Assembly: GCA_029242325.1 (NCBI GenBank)
Contig: JAQWUD010000009.1
Span: 1 to 64,000 of the forward strand
DNA length: 64,000 nucleotides
Direction of reading: 5' to 3'
Origin: Luminiphilus sp.
GTDB taxonomy: Bacteria > Pseudomonadota > Gammaproteobacteria > Pseudomonadales > Halieaceae
A model generated the notes under the pieces. The model did not search any database and was not told the DNA's origin. It saw only the letters and a list, made by a program, of their open reading frames with translations. This document shows, piece by piece, positions 19,059-28,868 of the stretch. The stretch's first letter is position 1. Each line of letters starts with the position of its first letter. Position numbers and translations under genes: made by a program.

Positions 19059-19580
19059 TCATTCCGGACACCGCCCCCATCCTTTGGCCAGTCGAGGTCG
19101 ACCCAGCCGGTTGAGGACCACCGACCAGTTATGGTCTTCCGCGCACACTGACAGCGTCAGATTGCGATTACTCAGCCCGTCCGGCTGCCACTGAATGGGG
19201 CCCGTTACCCGCTGCGTGCCGAGCCTGTTCAATACGGTCACCTCGGGCAGCGGCGACCAGACACGTAAAACTTTATCCCCCGATGAGGACGCGTGAATGG
19301 CTGAAATCGTCTGTCCAAAGTGCCCTCGGCAATCGTTCAGTGTGGTGACGGCGTGCACGCTTGGACAAAGCGAGACCTTGCTAGCGGTGGCTTGCGCCAT
19401 GCTGCGGGCGAGGTGCACCGCGCTATAGAGTTGACGCGCACCAGCCAGCGCGCGAGCCGCAGACAGCTGGTCGTGAAAGTGGGGCGCTGCCGTCGTCATT
19501 AGCCACGCAATTATTGCCAATACAAATAGGCTCTCAAGCAATGTGAAGCCCCGCTGTGCGCCACTACATCGATATTGCAT
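19059..19580 (-). CDS. FimT/GspH-like pseudopilin
   Basis: The 173-residue product begins with a prepilin signal QRGFTLLESLFVLAIIAWLM, with cleavage Gly and Glu at +5. A Cys-containing C-terminal domain of GspH/FimT type follows (SLCPS, NDCRGHFG, VCAEDHNWSVVLNRLGRPRL). FimT proteins are minor pilins involved in type IV pilus priming and, in some species, DNA uptake. It stands alone between nadE and ispH, away from the pilE-pilV-pilW-like cluster at 9.8-11.7 kb. In several gammaproteobacteria fimT heads that cluster next to ispH, so the set appears to be split here. Confidence 0.83.
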   Translation of the reverse strand: MQYRCSGAQRGFTLLESLFVLAIIAWLMTTAAPHFHDQLSAARALAGARQLYSAVHLARSMAQATASKVSLCPSVHAVTTLNDCRGHFGQTISAIHASSSGDKVLRVWSPLPEVTVLNRLGTQRVTGPIQWQPDGLSNRNLTLSVCAEDHNWSVVLNRLGRPRLAKGWGRCPE

Positions 19581-19695
19581 GAGGGGAGGATATTAGAAAC
19601 GCCGGCTAATCGGGAGATCTTCAACTACCGAGGATCTCTCGGCACGTTTTTGTGCTGGCTAGCGATGAACCTCGCGCAAGGGACTTACACAGGGG

Positions 19696-20652
19696 TTAGT
19701 CGTCCACCGTGACAGTGGGTATACGCAGCGCTCTGGGAAGCGAAAAAGTAATGTTTTCCTCGCGCCCATCCAGATCACGCACCGCCACGCCGCCATGCTG
19801 ATTCAAGGTGTTTATCACCTCCTCGACCAGCAGTTCAGGTGCTGAGGCTCCCGCCGTGACCCCAACCGAACAGGCCCTAGCCAACCAGTCAGCCTCGATC
19901 ATGCTGGCATCATCAATGAGATAAGCATCAGCTCCGCAACGCTCAGCCAGCTCCCTTAAACGATTGGAGTTGGAGCTATTGCCGGAACCCACCACCAGCA
20001 CCAGGTCAACCTCGTCTGCAAGAGCCTTTACAGCGTCCTGTCGGTTCTGAGTCGCGTAACAAATATCATCCTTACGCGGACCCTGAATCTGCGGAAATTT
20101 TCCTTTCAGCGCGTCGATCACCTTGGCAGTGTCATCGACAGAGAGTGTTGTCTGAGTCACAAAAGACAGCGTCTCTGGATCCCGCACCTCAAGCTGGACG
20201 GCTTGTAGCTCGTCTTCCACTAAATAAATAGCACCCCCCTGACTCGTATCGTAACGACCCATGGTTCCCTCGACTTCGGGATGCCTGGCATGACCAATCA
20301 ATACACACTCACGGCCCGCCGCACTGAACGAGGCGACTTCTACGTGCACCTTGGTAACAAGGGGGCAGGTGGCATCGAATACCTGCAGACCTCGCCCCTC
20401 TGCCTCTTCCTGCACCGCCCGGGATACGCCGTGCGCACTGAAGATGACAATGGCGTCATCCGGCACTTCAGACAGTTCGTCAACAAAGACCGCGCCACGA
20501 GTGCGCAAGTCATCCACGACATGGCGATTGTGGACAACCTCATGACGGACATAAACAGGCCCACCAAAGACTTCCAGTGCGCGATTCACAATATCGATGG
20601 CGCGATCGACACCCGCACAAAACCCCCTTGGATTGGCCAGAACGATATCCAT
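19696..20652 (-). CDS. ispH: 4-hydroxy-3-methylbut-2-enyl diphosphate reductase
   Basis: IspH carries out the last step of the MEP isoprenoid pathway, forming IPP and DMAPP from HMBPP. It uses a 4Fe-4S cluster bound by three cysteines, seen at C12 (NPRGFCAGV), in [12 protein letters not shown] and in [11 protein letters not shown]. The family sequence [17 protein letters not shown] and the 318-residue length agree. The ATG overlaps the fkpB stop (TAATG), so it is coupled to the ileS-lspA-fkpB transcript. Confidence 0.97.
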   Translation of the reverse strand: MDIVLANPRGFCAGVDRAIDIVNRALEVFGGPVYVRHEVVHNRHVVDDLRTRGAVFVDELSEVPDDAIVIFSAHGVSRAVQEEAEGRGLQVFDATCPLVTKVHVEVASFSAAGRECVLIGHARHPEVEGTMGRYDTSQGGAIYLVEDELQAVQLEVRDPETLSFVTQTTLSVDDTAKVIDALKGKFPQIQGPRKDDICYATQNRQDAVKALADEVDLVLVVGSGNSSNSNRLRELAERCGADAYLIDDASMIEADWLARACSVGVTAGASAPELLVEEVINTLNQHGGVAVRDLDGREENITFSLPRALRIPTVTVDD

Positions 20653-21101
20653 TAGTGTAGTTCTGCTGGTTCCACGCCTGCGATCCGCACCTTGAAGTGA
20701 ATAGTACGCCCGGAAAGCGGATGATTGAAATCCACCGTCACTATGTCATCAGTCACCGTGGCGACCATCCCCGGCACTTCGCCGCCCGCCGCGTCAGCAA
20801 AGGCAAATAACATACCGGGCTCCAACGGCACATCGTGATCAAAGTCGCTGCGCGGAAGCTCCTGAATGTTGTCGTCCTGCGGGTCTCCAAACCCCTCCTC
20901 GGGCGGAATCTTGAATTCAGCCTCATCGCCGGAACGCATGCCCATTAGCCGCCGCTCAAAACCGGGCAGCAAAGACCCATCCCCCATGACAAAAGTCACA
21001 GGATCCTGTCCGAAATTCGTATCCACTTCCTCACCACTTTCCAGAGACAGCGAAAAGTTTAGGGTGACTCGTGTATTGGCTTCAATTTCCAGATTCATCA
21101 T
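20652..21101 (-). CDS. fkpB: FKBP-type peptidyl-prolyl isomerase, SlpA type
   Basis: A small cytoplasmic prolyl isomerase/chaperone of the SlpA/FkpB group (about 149 residues). The FKBP domain with its insert-in-flap is recognisable in [19 protein letters not shown] and the acidic loop [18 protein letters not shown] chose the ATG giving [18 protein letters not shown], immediately after lspA. Longer frames read back into lspA and show no family similarity. It sits in the conserved ileS-lspA-fkpB-ispH operon. Confidence 0.93.
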   Translation of the reverse strand: MMNLEIEANTRVTLNFSLSLESGEEVDTNFGQDPVTFVMGDGSLLPGFERRLMGMRSGDEAEFKIPPEEGFGDPQDDNIQELPRSDFDHDVPLEPGMLFAFADAAGGEVPGMVATVTDDIVTVDFNHPLSGRTIHFKVRIAGVEPAELH

Positions 21102-21103
21102 CG

Positions 21104-21652
21104 TCAGACATTTACCGCGTTGTCGTCGTGGACGGTGCCACCCAAAAAGGCGGACAGCAGCCACCCTATAGCACCCAGAGTAATCGCAGAATCAGCGATG
21201 TTAAAGGCAGGCCAATACCAATCCTGATAATGGAGTGAAATAAAATCGACCACGTGACCCATTGTCACGCGGTCAACCAAATTGCCCACACCGCCGCCCA
21301 ATATGCAGCCCATGGGAGCTACCAGCACACGATCGCGCGGCGCCAACCGGAATAACCAAACCACGAGAAAAATGCTGACCGCCAGCGCAACCCCAGAGAG
21401 AAACCACCTTTGCCAGCCGCCCGCGTCGGCCAAAAAACTAAACGCTGCGCCGGTGTTATAGGTCAGCATCCAATCAAACCAGCTGGTTACTTTCTCTGGG
21501 CTGCGAAAGTCGAGTGCTGCGATAGCAAGCTGTTTCGTCCACTGGTCGATAGCGACCACCGTTACGGCAATCACCAGACCGATCCAGGGACGCCGGCCCA
21601 CCGCCGCAAGAAATCCACCCTCAGGCAAAGTGGCGCACCTCTCCGTCACCAT
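21104..21652 (-). CDS. lspA: Lipoprotein signal peptidase II
   Basis: LspA cleaves signal peptides of diacylated prolipoproteins in the inner membrane. Four transmembrane segments are evident. The aspartic protease pair lies in GNLVDRV and FNIADSAI, separated by the conserved VDFISLHYQDWYWPAFN region. The 182-residue length fits. The start overlaps the end of ileS by about 32 bp, which is common for this pair. It is needed to mature the lipoproteins encoded elsewhere in this window, including BamD. Confidence 0.96.
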   Translation of the reverse strand: MVTERCATLPEGGFLAAVGRRPWIGLVIAVTVVAIDQWTKQLAIAALDFRSPEKVTSWFDWMLTYNTGAAFSFLADAGGWQRWFLSGVALAVSIFLVVWLFRLAPRDRVLVAPMGCILGGGVGNLVDRVTMGHVVDFISLHYQDWYWPAFNIADSAITLGAIGWLLSAFLGGTVHDDNAVNV

Positions 21653-24425
21653 CAATATTGGTCACACAGCGTCCGCACAGGGAAGGGTGTGAATCATGTT
21701 GTCCCACGTCGGGCCGTCTATGCCAGCAACGCTCACATTTTTCTTCGGCGGCGGGTGCGGCGACAACGCGCAACATCATGCTGTCCGCCTCAAACGCATC
21801 AGCAGGCGCTTGCTCATAGGCCGCCACCTGAGCGTCCGAGGTGATCAGGACAAACCGCAGTTCCTCACCGAGGCTTCGCAAACGCTCTGCCAAGGCGGGT
21901 TCAGCATACAGCGTAACGGCTGCATCGAGTGATCCGCGCAATGCACCCCGCTCCCGCGCCAACTCCAGCGCCTTGTTCACCTGCTGACGGACGCTCATCA
22001 TTTCCATCCAGAAGGCATGCTCAAGTTCGCCTTCCCTCTCCTCAGATGGCAAAACCTCATACCACTGAGTTAAAAACACCGATTTGACGCGCGCGCCGGG
22101 CAGATTCTCCCAGATTTCCTCTGCCGTAAAACTGAGGATGGGGGCAATCCAGCGACACAACGCTTCGGCGAGATGAAAAAGACTGGTTTGGGCTGAGCGA
22201 CGAGGGTGCGAATCCGTACCCGTGGTGTACTGACGGTCCTTGATAATGTCGAGGTAGAAGCCACCGAGTTCGCCGCTGCAGAAATTATGTACCTTGTGAT
22301 AGACGTGGTGAAACTGGTACTCACCGTAGGCTGTCTCCACTTCACTTTGCAGCGTGTGAGCCTGACCAAGAATCCAACGATCAAGAGGCAACAGCTGTTC
22401 ATAGGGCAGGCAATCCGCGGCTGGATCAAAGCCCGCTAGATTCGAGAGGAGGAAGCGCGCTGTATTGCGGATACGCCGGTAGGCATCTGCGGTACGTTTG
22501 AAAATTTCGTCTGAAGCGGAAATTTCGTTGCGATAATCAGCGGCAGAAACGTAAAGCCTCAAGACGTCTGCGCCAAGATCCTGCATCGCCTTGGCGGCAG
22601 GGAGGATATTTCCCAGGGACTTTGACATCTTCCGGCCTTCACTATCGACCGTGAAGCCATGGGTGAGGACGCTACGGTAGGGAGCCTCCTCGTGGGTACC
22701 AATGCTGGTGAGCAAAGAAGATTGGAACCAGCCTCTGTGTTGGTCCGAACCCTCGAGGTAGAGATCTGCAGGCCAGTTCAATCCTTCACCTTCTCGTAAC
22801 ACGCACTCGTGAGTGACACCCGAATCAAACCACACATCCAGGGTGTCAGTGACCTTTTCGTAGTGTTCGGCGTCATCACCAAGCAATTCACCTGGCTCAA
22901 GATCAAACCAAGCATCAATTCCCTGACTCTCCATGCGCACCGCCACCTGCTCCATCAGAGTCTGGGTGGCAGGATGCAGATCTCCCGTCACTTTGTGGAC
23001 AAACAAAGCGATAGGAACACCCCAGGTACGCTGTCTCGAAATGCACCAGTCCGGGCGCTCTGCAAGCATACTGTCGATACGCGCACGCCCCCAATCGGGT
23101 ATCCACTGCACGGTGTCTACTGCGCACTTCGCCGCTTCCAACAGACCGTTGCCCGCCATACTGATAAACCATTGCGGCGTTGCCCGAAAAATAATCGGGC
23201 TTTTGTGGCGCCAGCAATGGGGGTAGCTGTGATGAAACGGTGCGTGACAAAGCAGCACATCACGCTCAGCCAAAGCGGTGATAATGTCGTCTTTCGCCTT
23301 AAAAATATGCTGTCCACCAAACACCGGGGTGTCTTGGTGGTAGACCCCATTGCTGCCCACGGGGTTATAGACCTCGAGGCCGTATCGACGGCCCATATCG
23401 AAATCTTCAATACCGTGCGCCGGCGCCGTATGCACGCACCCGGTGCCCGCTTCTGTTGTTACGTGCTCACCCAGGACAATTGGCACGGGCACATCGCTGA
23501 AAGGCGGAGACAGCATCAACCCCTCGAGCGCCGCGCCTCTGGCCCGACCCGCTATCTCAGCAGACTCAGCGCCAAACCGTTGGGCACATTGCTCGGCCAG
23601 CGCCTCCGCCACCAGTACCCGACGATTCCCGACGGCAAGCAGCACGTAATCGAGATCCGCCGATAACGCTACACCTCGATTCGCCGGCAGCGTCCATGGC
23701 GTGGTGGTCCAGATTGCCAACTCAAGATCAACGCCACTGTCGCAACCCAGCCGCGACGCCGCAGCGACCGAATCAACAAAAGGAAAGGCCACATCCACCG
23801 CTGAGGATTGTTTGTCACGATACTCTACTTCCGCCTCGGCCAAGGCCGATCCGCAGTCCAAACACCAATGCACCGGTTTAAATCCACGGTGCAGATGCCC
23901 CCGATCAATGATCTTTGCCAACGTACGAACGATGTTCGCCTCGAACTGAAAATCCATTGTCAGGTAGGGATGGTCCCAATCCCCAAACACCCCCATCCGC
24001 ACAAAGTCCGCTTTCTGAGCTGCCACCTGTTTACTCGCGTAAGTCCGGCAATGCTTTCTGAACTCCGCTGCTGTCACTTTATGGCCAGGCTTTCCCACTT
24101 TCTTCTCAACATTGAGCTCGATGGGGAGCCCGTGGCAATCCCAACCGGGCACGTAGGGTGCATCAAATCCGGAGAGCGTTTTCGACTTGATAATGATGTC
24201 TTTAAGAATTTTGTTGATTGCGTGCCCCACATGAAGCTCGCCATTGGCATAGGGGGGGCCGTCGTGCAATATGAAACGCGGCTTGCCCTCGCCAGCGGCG
24301 CGGATCTGGTCATATAACCCCATGTCCGCCCACGCTTTCAGCCGCTCGGGTTCACGCTGTGTCAGATTGGCTTTCATAGGGAAGGCCGTCTGGGGCAGAT
24401 TCAGTGTGGCTTTATAGTCACTCAT
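21621..24425 (-). CDS. ileS: Isoleucyl-tRNA synthetase
   Basis: The class I synthetase of 934 residues charges tRNA-Ile. The HIGH motif is NGELHVGHAIN near residue 66, the KMSKS motif is GRKMSKSLGN near 600, and the CP1 editing domain (WTTTPWTLPANRGVAL) lies between them. The C-terminus has a zinc-binding CxxC pair (CERCWHRRPDVG...CGRC). This is the bacterial type 1 enzyme, similar in size to E. coli (938). It lies three bases downstream of ribF and overlaps lspA. Confidence 0.98.
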   Translation of the reverse strand: MSDYKATLNLPQTAFPMKANLTQREPERLKAWADMGLYDQIRAAGEGKPRFILHDGPPYANGELHVGHAINKILKDIIIKSKTLSGFDAPYVPGWDCHGLPIELNVEKKVGKPGHKVTAAEFRKHCRTYASKQVAAQKADFVRMGVFGDWDHPYLTMDFQFEANIVRTLAKIIDRGHLHRGFKPVHWCLDCGSALAEAEVEYRDKQSSAVDVAFPFVDSVAAASRLGCDSGVDLELAIWTTTPWTLPANRGVALSADLDYVLLAVGNRRVLVAEALAEQCAQRFGAESAEIAGRARGAALEGLMLSPPFSDVPVPIVLGEHVTTEAGTGCVHTAPAHGIEDFDMGRRYGLEVYNPVGSNGVYHQDTPVFGGQHIFKAKDDIITALAERDVLLCHAPFHHSYPHCWRHKSPIIFRATPQWFISMAGNGLLEAAKCAVDTVQWIPDWGRARIDSMLAERPDWCISRQRTWGVPIALFVHKVTGDLHPATQTLMEQVAVRMESQGIDAWFDLEPGELLGDDAEHYEKVTDTLDVWFDSGVTHECVLREGEGLNWPADLYLEGSDQHRGWFQSSLLTSIGTHEEAPYRSVLTHGFTVDSEGRKMSKSLGNILPAAKAMQDLGADVLRLYVSAADYRNEISASDEIFKRTADAYRRIRNTARFLLSNLAGFDPAADCLPYEQLLPLDRWILGQAHTLQSEVETAYGEYQFHHVYHKVHNFCSGELGGFYLDIIKDRQYTTGTDSHPRRSAQTSLFHLAEALCRWIAPILSFTAEEIWENLPGARVKSVFLTQWYEVLPSEEREGELEHAFWMEMMSVRQQVNKALELARERGALRGSLDAAVTLYAEPALAERLRSLGEELRFVLITSDAQVAAYEQAPADAFEADSMMLRVVAAPAAEEKCERCWHRRPDVGQHDSHPSLCGRCVTNIDGDGEVRHFA

Positions 24426-24428
24426 AAT

Positions 24429-25364
24429 TTATCCGTGTTCCGCGAGCCATGTCCTGGCATGGGCTTTGTCCGCCGCAATGCCCTCCTTCAGGGCATCAAG
24501 TGACGGGAATTTCTGTTCATCGCGCAGCTTATGCCTAAACCGCACCGTCAGCCGCTCACCATACAAATCCGGCGAGCCATCCAATACATGAACCTCAAGC
24601 GTTGCCTCCAGGCTCTCACCAATGGTGGGTTTAACACCCACATTGGCCACGCCCGGTTCATTTTTGAGACCCGCTCCCGTGACATTCACCGCATAGACGC
24701 CACGCAAAGGCGGTCTAATCCGGTGCAAGGCGATGTTTGCAGTCGGCGCATCCAGCTGCCTCCCCAGCTTCTGTCCATGCAGTACACGCCCGGCCATTTC
24801 AAAAGGCCTGCCCAGCAAACTCGCCGCACGCTCAAAGTTTGCCTCTGCAAGTGCGGCCCGAATGCGCGTGCTGCTGACCCGCTCTCCCTCGGCCTCTCGG
24901 GTTGGCGTGGGGGCCACAGCATAGCCAAATTCCTCTGCCAACGTGCGAACATAATTGAGATCACCCTCACGGTGATTGCCAAAACGGAAATCATCACCGA
25001 AAGCGAGGTAACGCACCCCCAGTCCCTCTACAAACACCTGCTCCACAAACTCACGGGCACTCAGCTGCCGAAGACGCTCATTGAATGACAGGCACACCAC
25101 CTGATCCACCTCGCAGGCCTCAAGCAACGGCCATTTATCGCGCAGGGTCGTGATACGAGGTGGCGCTTCCAGCGGTCGCAAATATTCTCTCGGTGACGGC
25201 TCAAACGTCACCACAGTGGTCGCGATACCGAGCGACGCAGCCTGCCGTTTGAGGTGGGCAAGCACAGCTTGATGACCCAGATGGATGCCGTCAAACGCGC
25301 CGATCGTCACCGCGCAGCCACGGTGGCGAGGTCGCAAATTATGCCTGCCGCGGATGAGCTCCAT
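24429..25364 (-). CDS. ribF: Bifunctional riboflavin kinase / FAD synthetase
   Basis: RibF phosphorylates riboflavin to FMN and adenylates it to FAD. The N-terminal nucleotidyltransferase domain has the motif GAFDGIHLGHQAVL, and SSTRIRAALAEANFERA near residue 160. The C-terminal kinase domain begins GRVLHGQKLGRQLDAPTANI. The 311-residue length matches E. coli RibF. It is the first gene of the ribF-ileS-lspA-fkpB-ispH unit, with murJ 100 bp upstream on the same strand. Confidence 0.97.
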   Translation of the reverse strand: MELIRGRHNLRPRHRGCAVTIGAFDGIHLGHQAVLAHLKRQAASLGIATTVVTFEPSPREYLRPLEAPPRITTLRDKWPLLEACEVDQVVCLSFNERLRQLSAREFVEQVFVEGLGVRYLAFGDDFRFGNHREGDLNYVRTLAEEFGYAVAPTPTREAEGERVSSTRIRAALAEANFERAASLLGRPFEMAGRVLHGQKLGRQLDAPTANIALHRIRPPLRGVYAVNVTGAGLKNEPGVANVGVKPTIGESLEATLEVHVLDGSPDLYGERLTVRFRHKLRDEQKFPSLDALKEGIAADKAHARTWLAEHG

Positions 25365-25465
25365 CCCCGCTTTTCTTCCTATTCGATTAAAGCGGCAGTA
25401 TACCGCTCAGTAAGATTGAGATCAGCCGCCATGGCGAAGCCATCCGTCACGAGACGTTGTGCGTC

Positions 25466-27037
25466 TCAGCGGCGCAGGTCTGAAGGACGGACACCCACCA
25501 GCCACAAGCCGACCGTGAATGCCATCAGACCACCGATGCATAGCAGACCCAATTGCGCTCCACGCTGCCACCAGAGCCACTCGACCCAGAGCGCGCCCTC
25601 CGGCTGCATCCACCAGAGCGCCAGTGCCATGACGGACGCCGCACCACTCACCTGCAGCAGCCACTTGAGCGGAAAACTGCCCATCGACACCACCGTGTCT
25701 CGCCTGAGCCCCCGATACAACAGCACTGCGTTTAACCATGCAGACAGACTGGTCGCCAGCGCCAGACCCACATGTCCGAGATTCAGCCACCACATCAGTG
25801 GAAACACGAAGGCCGCGTTGAGCACCATATTAGCCACCATGGCAACAATACCGATACGAACGGGCGTACGCATATCCTCGCGCGCATAAAATCCCGGCGC
25901 GAGCACTTTCACCAACATAAAGGCACCAAGCCCCAGCGTATAGGCACGCAAACTGGCTGCAGCCATCGCTCTGTCAGCCTCTCCGAAAGCACCATATTGG
26001 AACAACGTGGTCAATAGTGGCTCAGCAAGCATCGCCAACGCCACTGTGGCTGGGATCGCAATCAATAAAATACTGCGAATGGCCCACGCCATCGTGTTTC
26101 CAAAAGCAGGATCATCTGCTCTCGCCCGATGACCTGACAACGTCGGCAGAATCACGGTCGCGATTGCAATGGCAAAGACACCCAACGGTAACTCCGTTAA
26201 GCGGTCGGAGTAATACAGCCACGATACGCTGCCAGTTGGCAGTAATGACGCCAACACCGTGTCGAGCAAGAGGTTGATCTGGCTCACTGATACACCAAAT
26301 AGTGCCGGCACCATTAGCACCAGGATACGCTTCACCCCTGCATGCTGGGGTGCCCAACGCGGCCTCGGCACCAGACCAATCCCCGCCAGCGCCGGCACCT
26401 GAAACAAAAGCTGGGCAAACCCCGCCACCAGCACTGCTAGCGCGAGGGCCGTCACAGGTTCATCAAAGCGGGGCGCCAGCCACAATGCGGCACCAATCAA
26501 ACAAAGATTCAGCAATATCGGGGTCAACGCAGGCACGGCAAAACGCTGATAGCTATTGAGAATGGCTCCCGCGAAGCCGGTCAGTGAAATCAGGAGCAGA
26601 TAGGGGAAAGTCAGCTTGATCAAACCTGCCGTCAGAGCCAATTTTGCGGGGTCTCGCAAAAAACCTGGCGCAAAGACCGTAGCTACCAAGGGCGAGGCCA
26701 TAACGGTGACCAACGTTAACCCCAGCAATGTACTACCGAGCACGCCCGCCACACGATCGATCAGCTCCCGAACGGCTGCTGTGCCGCCTTTTTCCCGGGT
26801 GTCCGCCAATACGGGGACAAACGCCTGAGAAAAAGCGCCTTCAGCAAAGAGGCGGCGTAAAAAATTAGGGATTTTAAACGCCACAAAGAAGGCGTCGGCG
26901 TTTCCATTGGCGCCGATCAGATTCGCCAACACCACATCACGCGCCAAACCCAAAACCCGCGACAGCATGGTCGCGGAGCCCACCACGGCGCTGGAGCGAA
27001 CCAGCTTAGCGTCGTCACCAGAAGCGGATGCAGACAT
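25466..27037 (-). CDS. murJ: MurJ, lipid II flippase
   Basis: An inner-membrane protein of 523 residues with about 14 transmembrane segments and MviN family features (SSAVVGSATMLSRVLGLARD, FAEGAFSQAFVPVL, SWLYYSDRLTELPLGVFAIA). It flips lipid II to the periplasmic face for peptidoglycan synthesis. It precedes ribF as in most gammaproteobacteria. No rpsT is seen upstream; nudF lies there instead. Confidence 0.96.
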   Translation of the reverse strand: MSASASGDDAKLVRSSAVVGSATMLSRVLGLARDVVLANLIGANGNADAFFVAFKIPNFLRRLFAEGAFSQAFVPVLADTREKGGTAAVRELIDRVAGVLGSTLLGLTLVTVMASPLVATVFAPGFLRDPAKLALTAGLIKLTFPYLLLISLTGFAGAILNSYQRFAVPALTPILLNLCLIGAALWLAPRFDEPVTALALAVLVAGFAQLLFQVPALAGIGLVPRPRWAPQHAGVKRILVLMVPALFGVSVSQINLLLDTVLASLLPTGSVSWLYYSDRLTELPLGVFAIAIATVILPTLSGHRARADDPAFGNTMAWAIRSILLIAIPATVALAMLAEPLLTTLFQYGAFGEADRAMAAASLRAYTLGLGAFMLVKVLAPGFYAREDMRTPVRIGIVAMVANMVLNAAFVFPLMWWLNLGHVGLALATSLSAWLNAVLLYRGLRRDTVVSMGSFPLKWLLQVSGAASVMALALWWMQPEGALWVEWLWWQRGAQLGLLCIGGLMAFTVGLWLVGVRPSDLRR

Positions 27038-27065
27038 CGTTTAGAACCGCTCCCGTCGTCTACTC

Positions 27066-27701
27066 TCAGACTTCACGCGGCACGTACCAATCCGCCCTGA
27101 GGCGATCGCTGTGACGCGCCAACCACTGCAAAGCGATCAGTGTATGTCCATTGTTAATGTCGCCGCGATCGAGCATCGCCAACGCCTCAAACCGCGGCAG
27201 TTGATGCACCAAAATATCCTCGTGCTCGCTATCAATTCCCTGCAGGGTACCCGGTTGCGATACTTTTACCTCCCCGATAAACAGCCGAATTTGTTCGGAG
27301 CAGGCACCGGCGCTGGGATAGAATGACGCGATAGACTCCAGGCGGCCCAATTGGCACCCCGCCTCCTCGTTGGCCTCGCGGTGTACTACCGCGGCGTCGG
27401 ATTCACCAGATTCGACAATGCCGGCAATCAGCTCGAGCATCCAGGGACTGTCCTGGCCGCGAATCGCGCCGACGCGAAATTGTTCAATCAGCACCAGCTC
27501 GTCGGTGACCGGATCCCAAGGCAGGACAGCAACAGCATCACCCCGCTGGAATAACTCCCGGCGGATGGGAGTCGACCACCCACCCTCGAACAGGCGGTGG
27601 CGTAAGGTCAGCGTCTCGAGCGAAAAGTAGCCGCGGAAACTTTTCTCACGCTGCTCCAGCTGAACATCGCTGGCACCGTAACGAGGCCGGAAAGCGGTCA
27701 A
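27066..27701 (-). CDS. nudF: NudF-type ADP-ribose pyrophosphatase
   Basis: The 211-residue Nudix hydrolase splits ADP-ribose into AMP and ribose 5-phosphate. The Nudix box is complete: GIVESGE, seven residues, then REANEEAG. The preceding LVLIEQFRVGAI and following FYPSAGACSEQIRLFIGEV are typical of the ADP-ribose subgroup. The start is TTG, overlapping the pyrB stop (TTGA), so the two are translationally coupled. This pairing with pyrB is unusual, since nudF more often sits next to tolC or cpdA. Confidence 0.88.
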   Translation of the reverse strand: MTAFRPRYGASDVQLEQREKSFRGYFSLETLTLRHRLFEGGWSTPIRRELFQRGDAVAVLPWDPVTDELVLIEQFRVGAIRGQDSPWMLELIAGIVESGESDAAVVHREANEEAGCQLGRLESIASFYPSAGACSEQIRLFIGEVKVSQPGTLQGIDSEHEDILVHQLPRFEALAMLDRGDINNGHTLIALQWLARHSDRLRADWYVPREV

Positions 27702-28711
27702 AATCGGCGCTCTGTGTACCAGTTCACTGGTGCTGCGTGTCCCTTAACCTGATCCACCACGTCCAGTATCAACGCGAACAACGCCATGCGCACCAGCACC
27801 CCGTTGTCACTTTGACGAAAGATTGCGAGATTGGGGTTATCGTTCAGATCAGTGTCGAGCTCGCGGGCGCCTTCCCGGGAATCTCGGGGAAGGGGGTGCA
27901 TGATGACGGTGTTGGGTTCACAGTTGGCGGTGTAAACGCTCTGATTCAACCGAAAGCGACCCCGGTAGAGATCGGCTTCCTCACGAGAGGCAAACCGCTC
28001 CTCCTGAATGCGGGTACTGTAGACGATGTCTACATCGGCAATGCCAGTCTCAAGCTCATCCGTTTGCAACACCTGATGGCCCGCTGCGCGCAGGGTCTCC
28101 ACGACCTCCTCCGGCATACTGAGTGCTTCTGGAGAGACCAAACTCACGCGCAAACCCCGAAATAAAGACAGCAGCTTGGACAGGGAATGGACCGTTCGGC
28201 CGAACCGCAAATCGCCCACCATGGCGATCCGTAACCCATCCAGATCGCGTGCCCGAGCCGCGAGTTCATAACGAATCGTGTAAAGATCCAATAGAGCCTG
28301 GCTGGGGTGCTCGTTTGCACCGTCGCCACCGTTGATGACGGGCACCCTGCTCGCTGCAGCAAATTCCGCGACCGACTCGTCCTGAGGGTGACGCATTACA
28401 ATAATGTCAGAGTAACCGCTTAATACCCGGGCGGTGTCGTAGAGTGATTCACCCTTGGCGATCGCAGAGTGTTCAAATCCGGTGGTCTCCCGCACCTCCC
28501 CTCCAAGCAAATTAAAGGCACTTCCAAAGCTAATTCGGGTGCGCGTCGAGGGTTCGAAAAACATGGAGCCGAGGATCGCGCCATCAAGCACTCGGGTGAT
28601 ACGTTCACGGTGGGCATAGGGGCGCATGGCATCCGCGACCGCGAACAGTCGTTCTACATCAGCGCGTTCAAACTGACTAATACTCAGGATATGGCTACCG
28701 GCAAATTGCAT
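27698..28711 (-). CDS. pyrB: Aspartate carbamoyltransferase catalytic chain
   Basis: PyrB joins carbamoyl phosphate and aspartate in the first committed step of pyrimidine synthesis. The carbamoyl-phosphate motif FFEPSTRTRISF, the GANEHPSQALLDLYTI motif and the aspartate loop motif HPLPRDSREG are all present. At 337 residues it is slightly longer than E. coli PyrB (311), with an extra N- or C-terminal extension ending in PVNWYTERRF. No regulatory pyrI follows; nudF does, overlapping by four bases. The enzyme may therefore be unregulated by PyrI, or pyrI may lie elsewhere. Confidence 0.94.
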   Translation of the reverse strand: MQFAGSHILSISQFERADVERLFAVADAMRPYAHRERITRVLDGAILGSMFFEPSTRTRISFGSAFNLLGGEVRETTGFEHSAIAKGESLYDTARVLSGYSDIIVMRHPQDESVAEFAAASRVPVINGGDGANEHPSQALLDLYTIRYELAARARDLDGLRIAMVGDLRFGRTVHSLSKLLSLFRGLRVSLVSPEALSMPEEVVETLRAAGHQVLQTDELETGIADVDIVYSTRIQEERFASREEADLYRGRFRLNQSVYTANCEPNTVIMHPLPRDSREGARELDTDLNDNPNLAIFRQSDNGVLVRMALFALILDVVDQVKGHAAPVNWYTERRF

Positions 28712-28868
28712 TCACTGCACTCCACTCATGAACCATCCGCCACCTTTGGCGATGTGCGGCACACTGCCGAGGCCACTCTCCGCGGCCAGACTAGGCAAAA
28801 CGCGAGACAACCGGTATGCCATTGCTCTCCGCGCGTCCCGCGCGCCTTCGTCCGCATTGTAGCGCCGT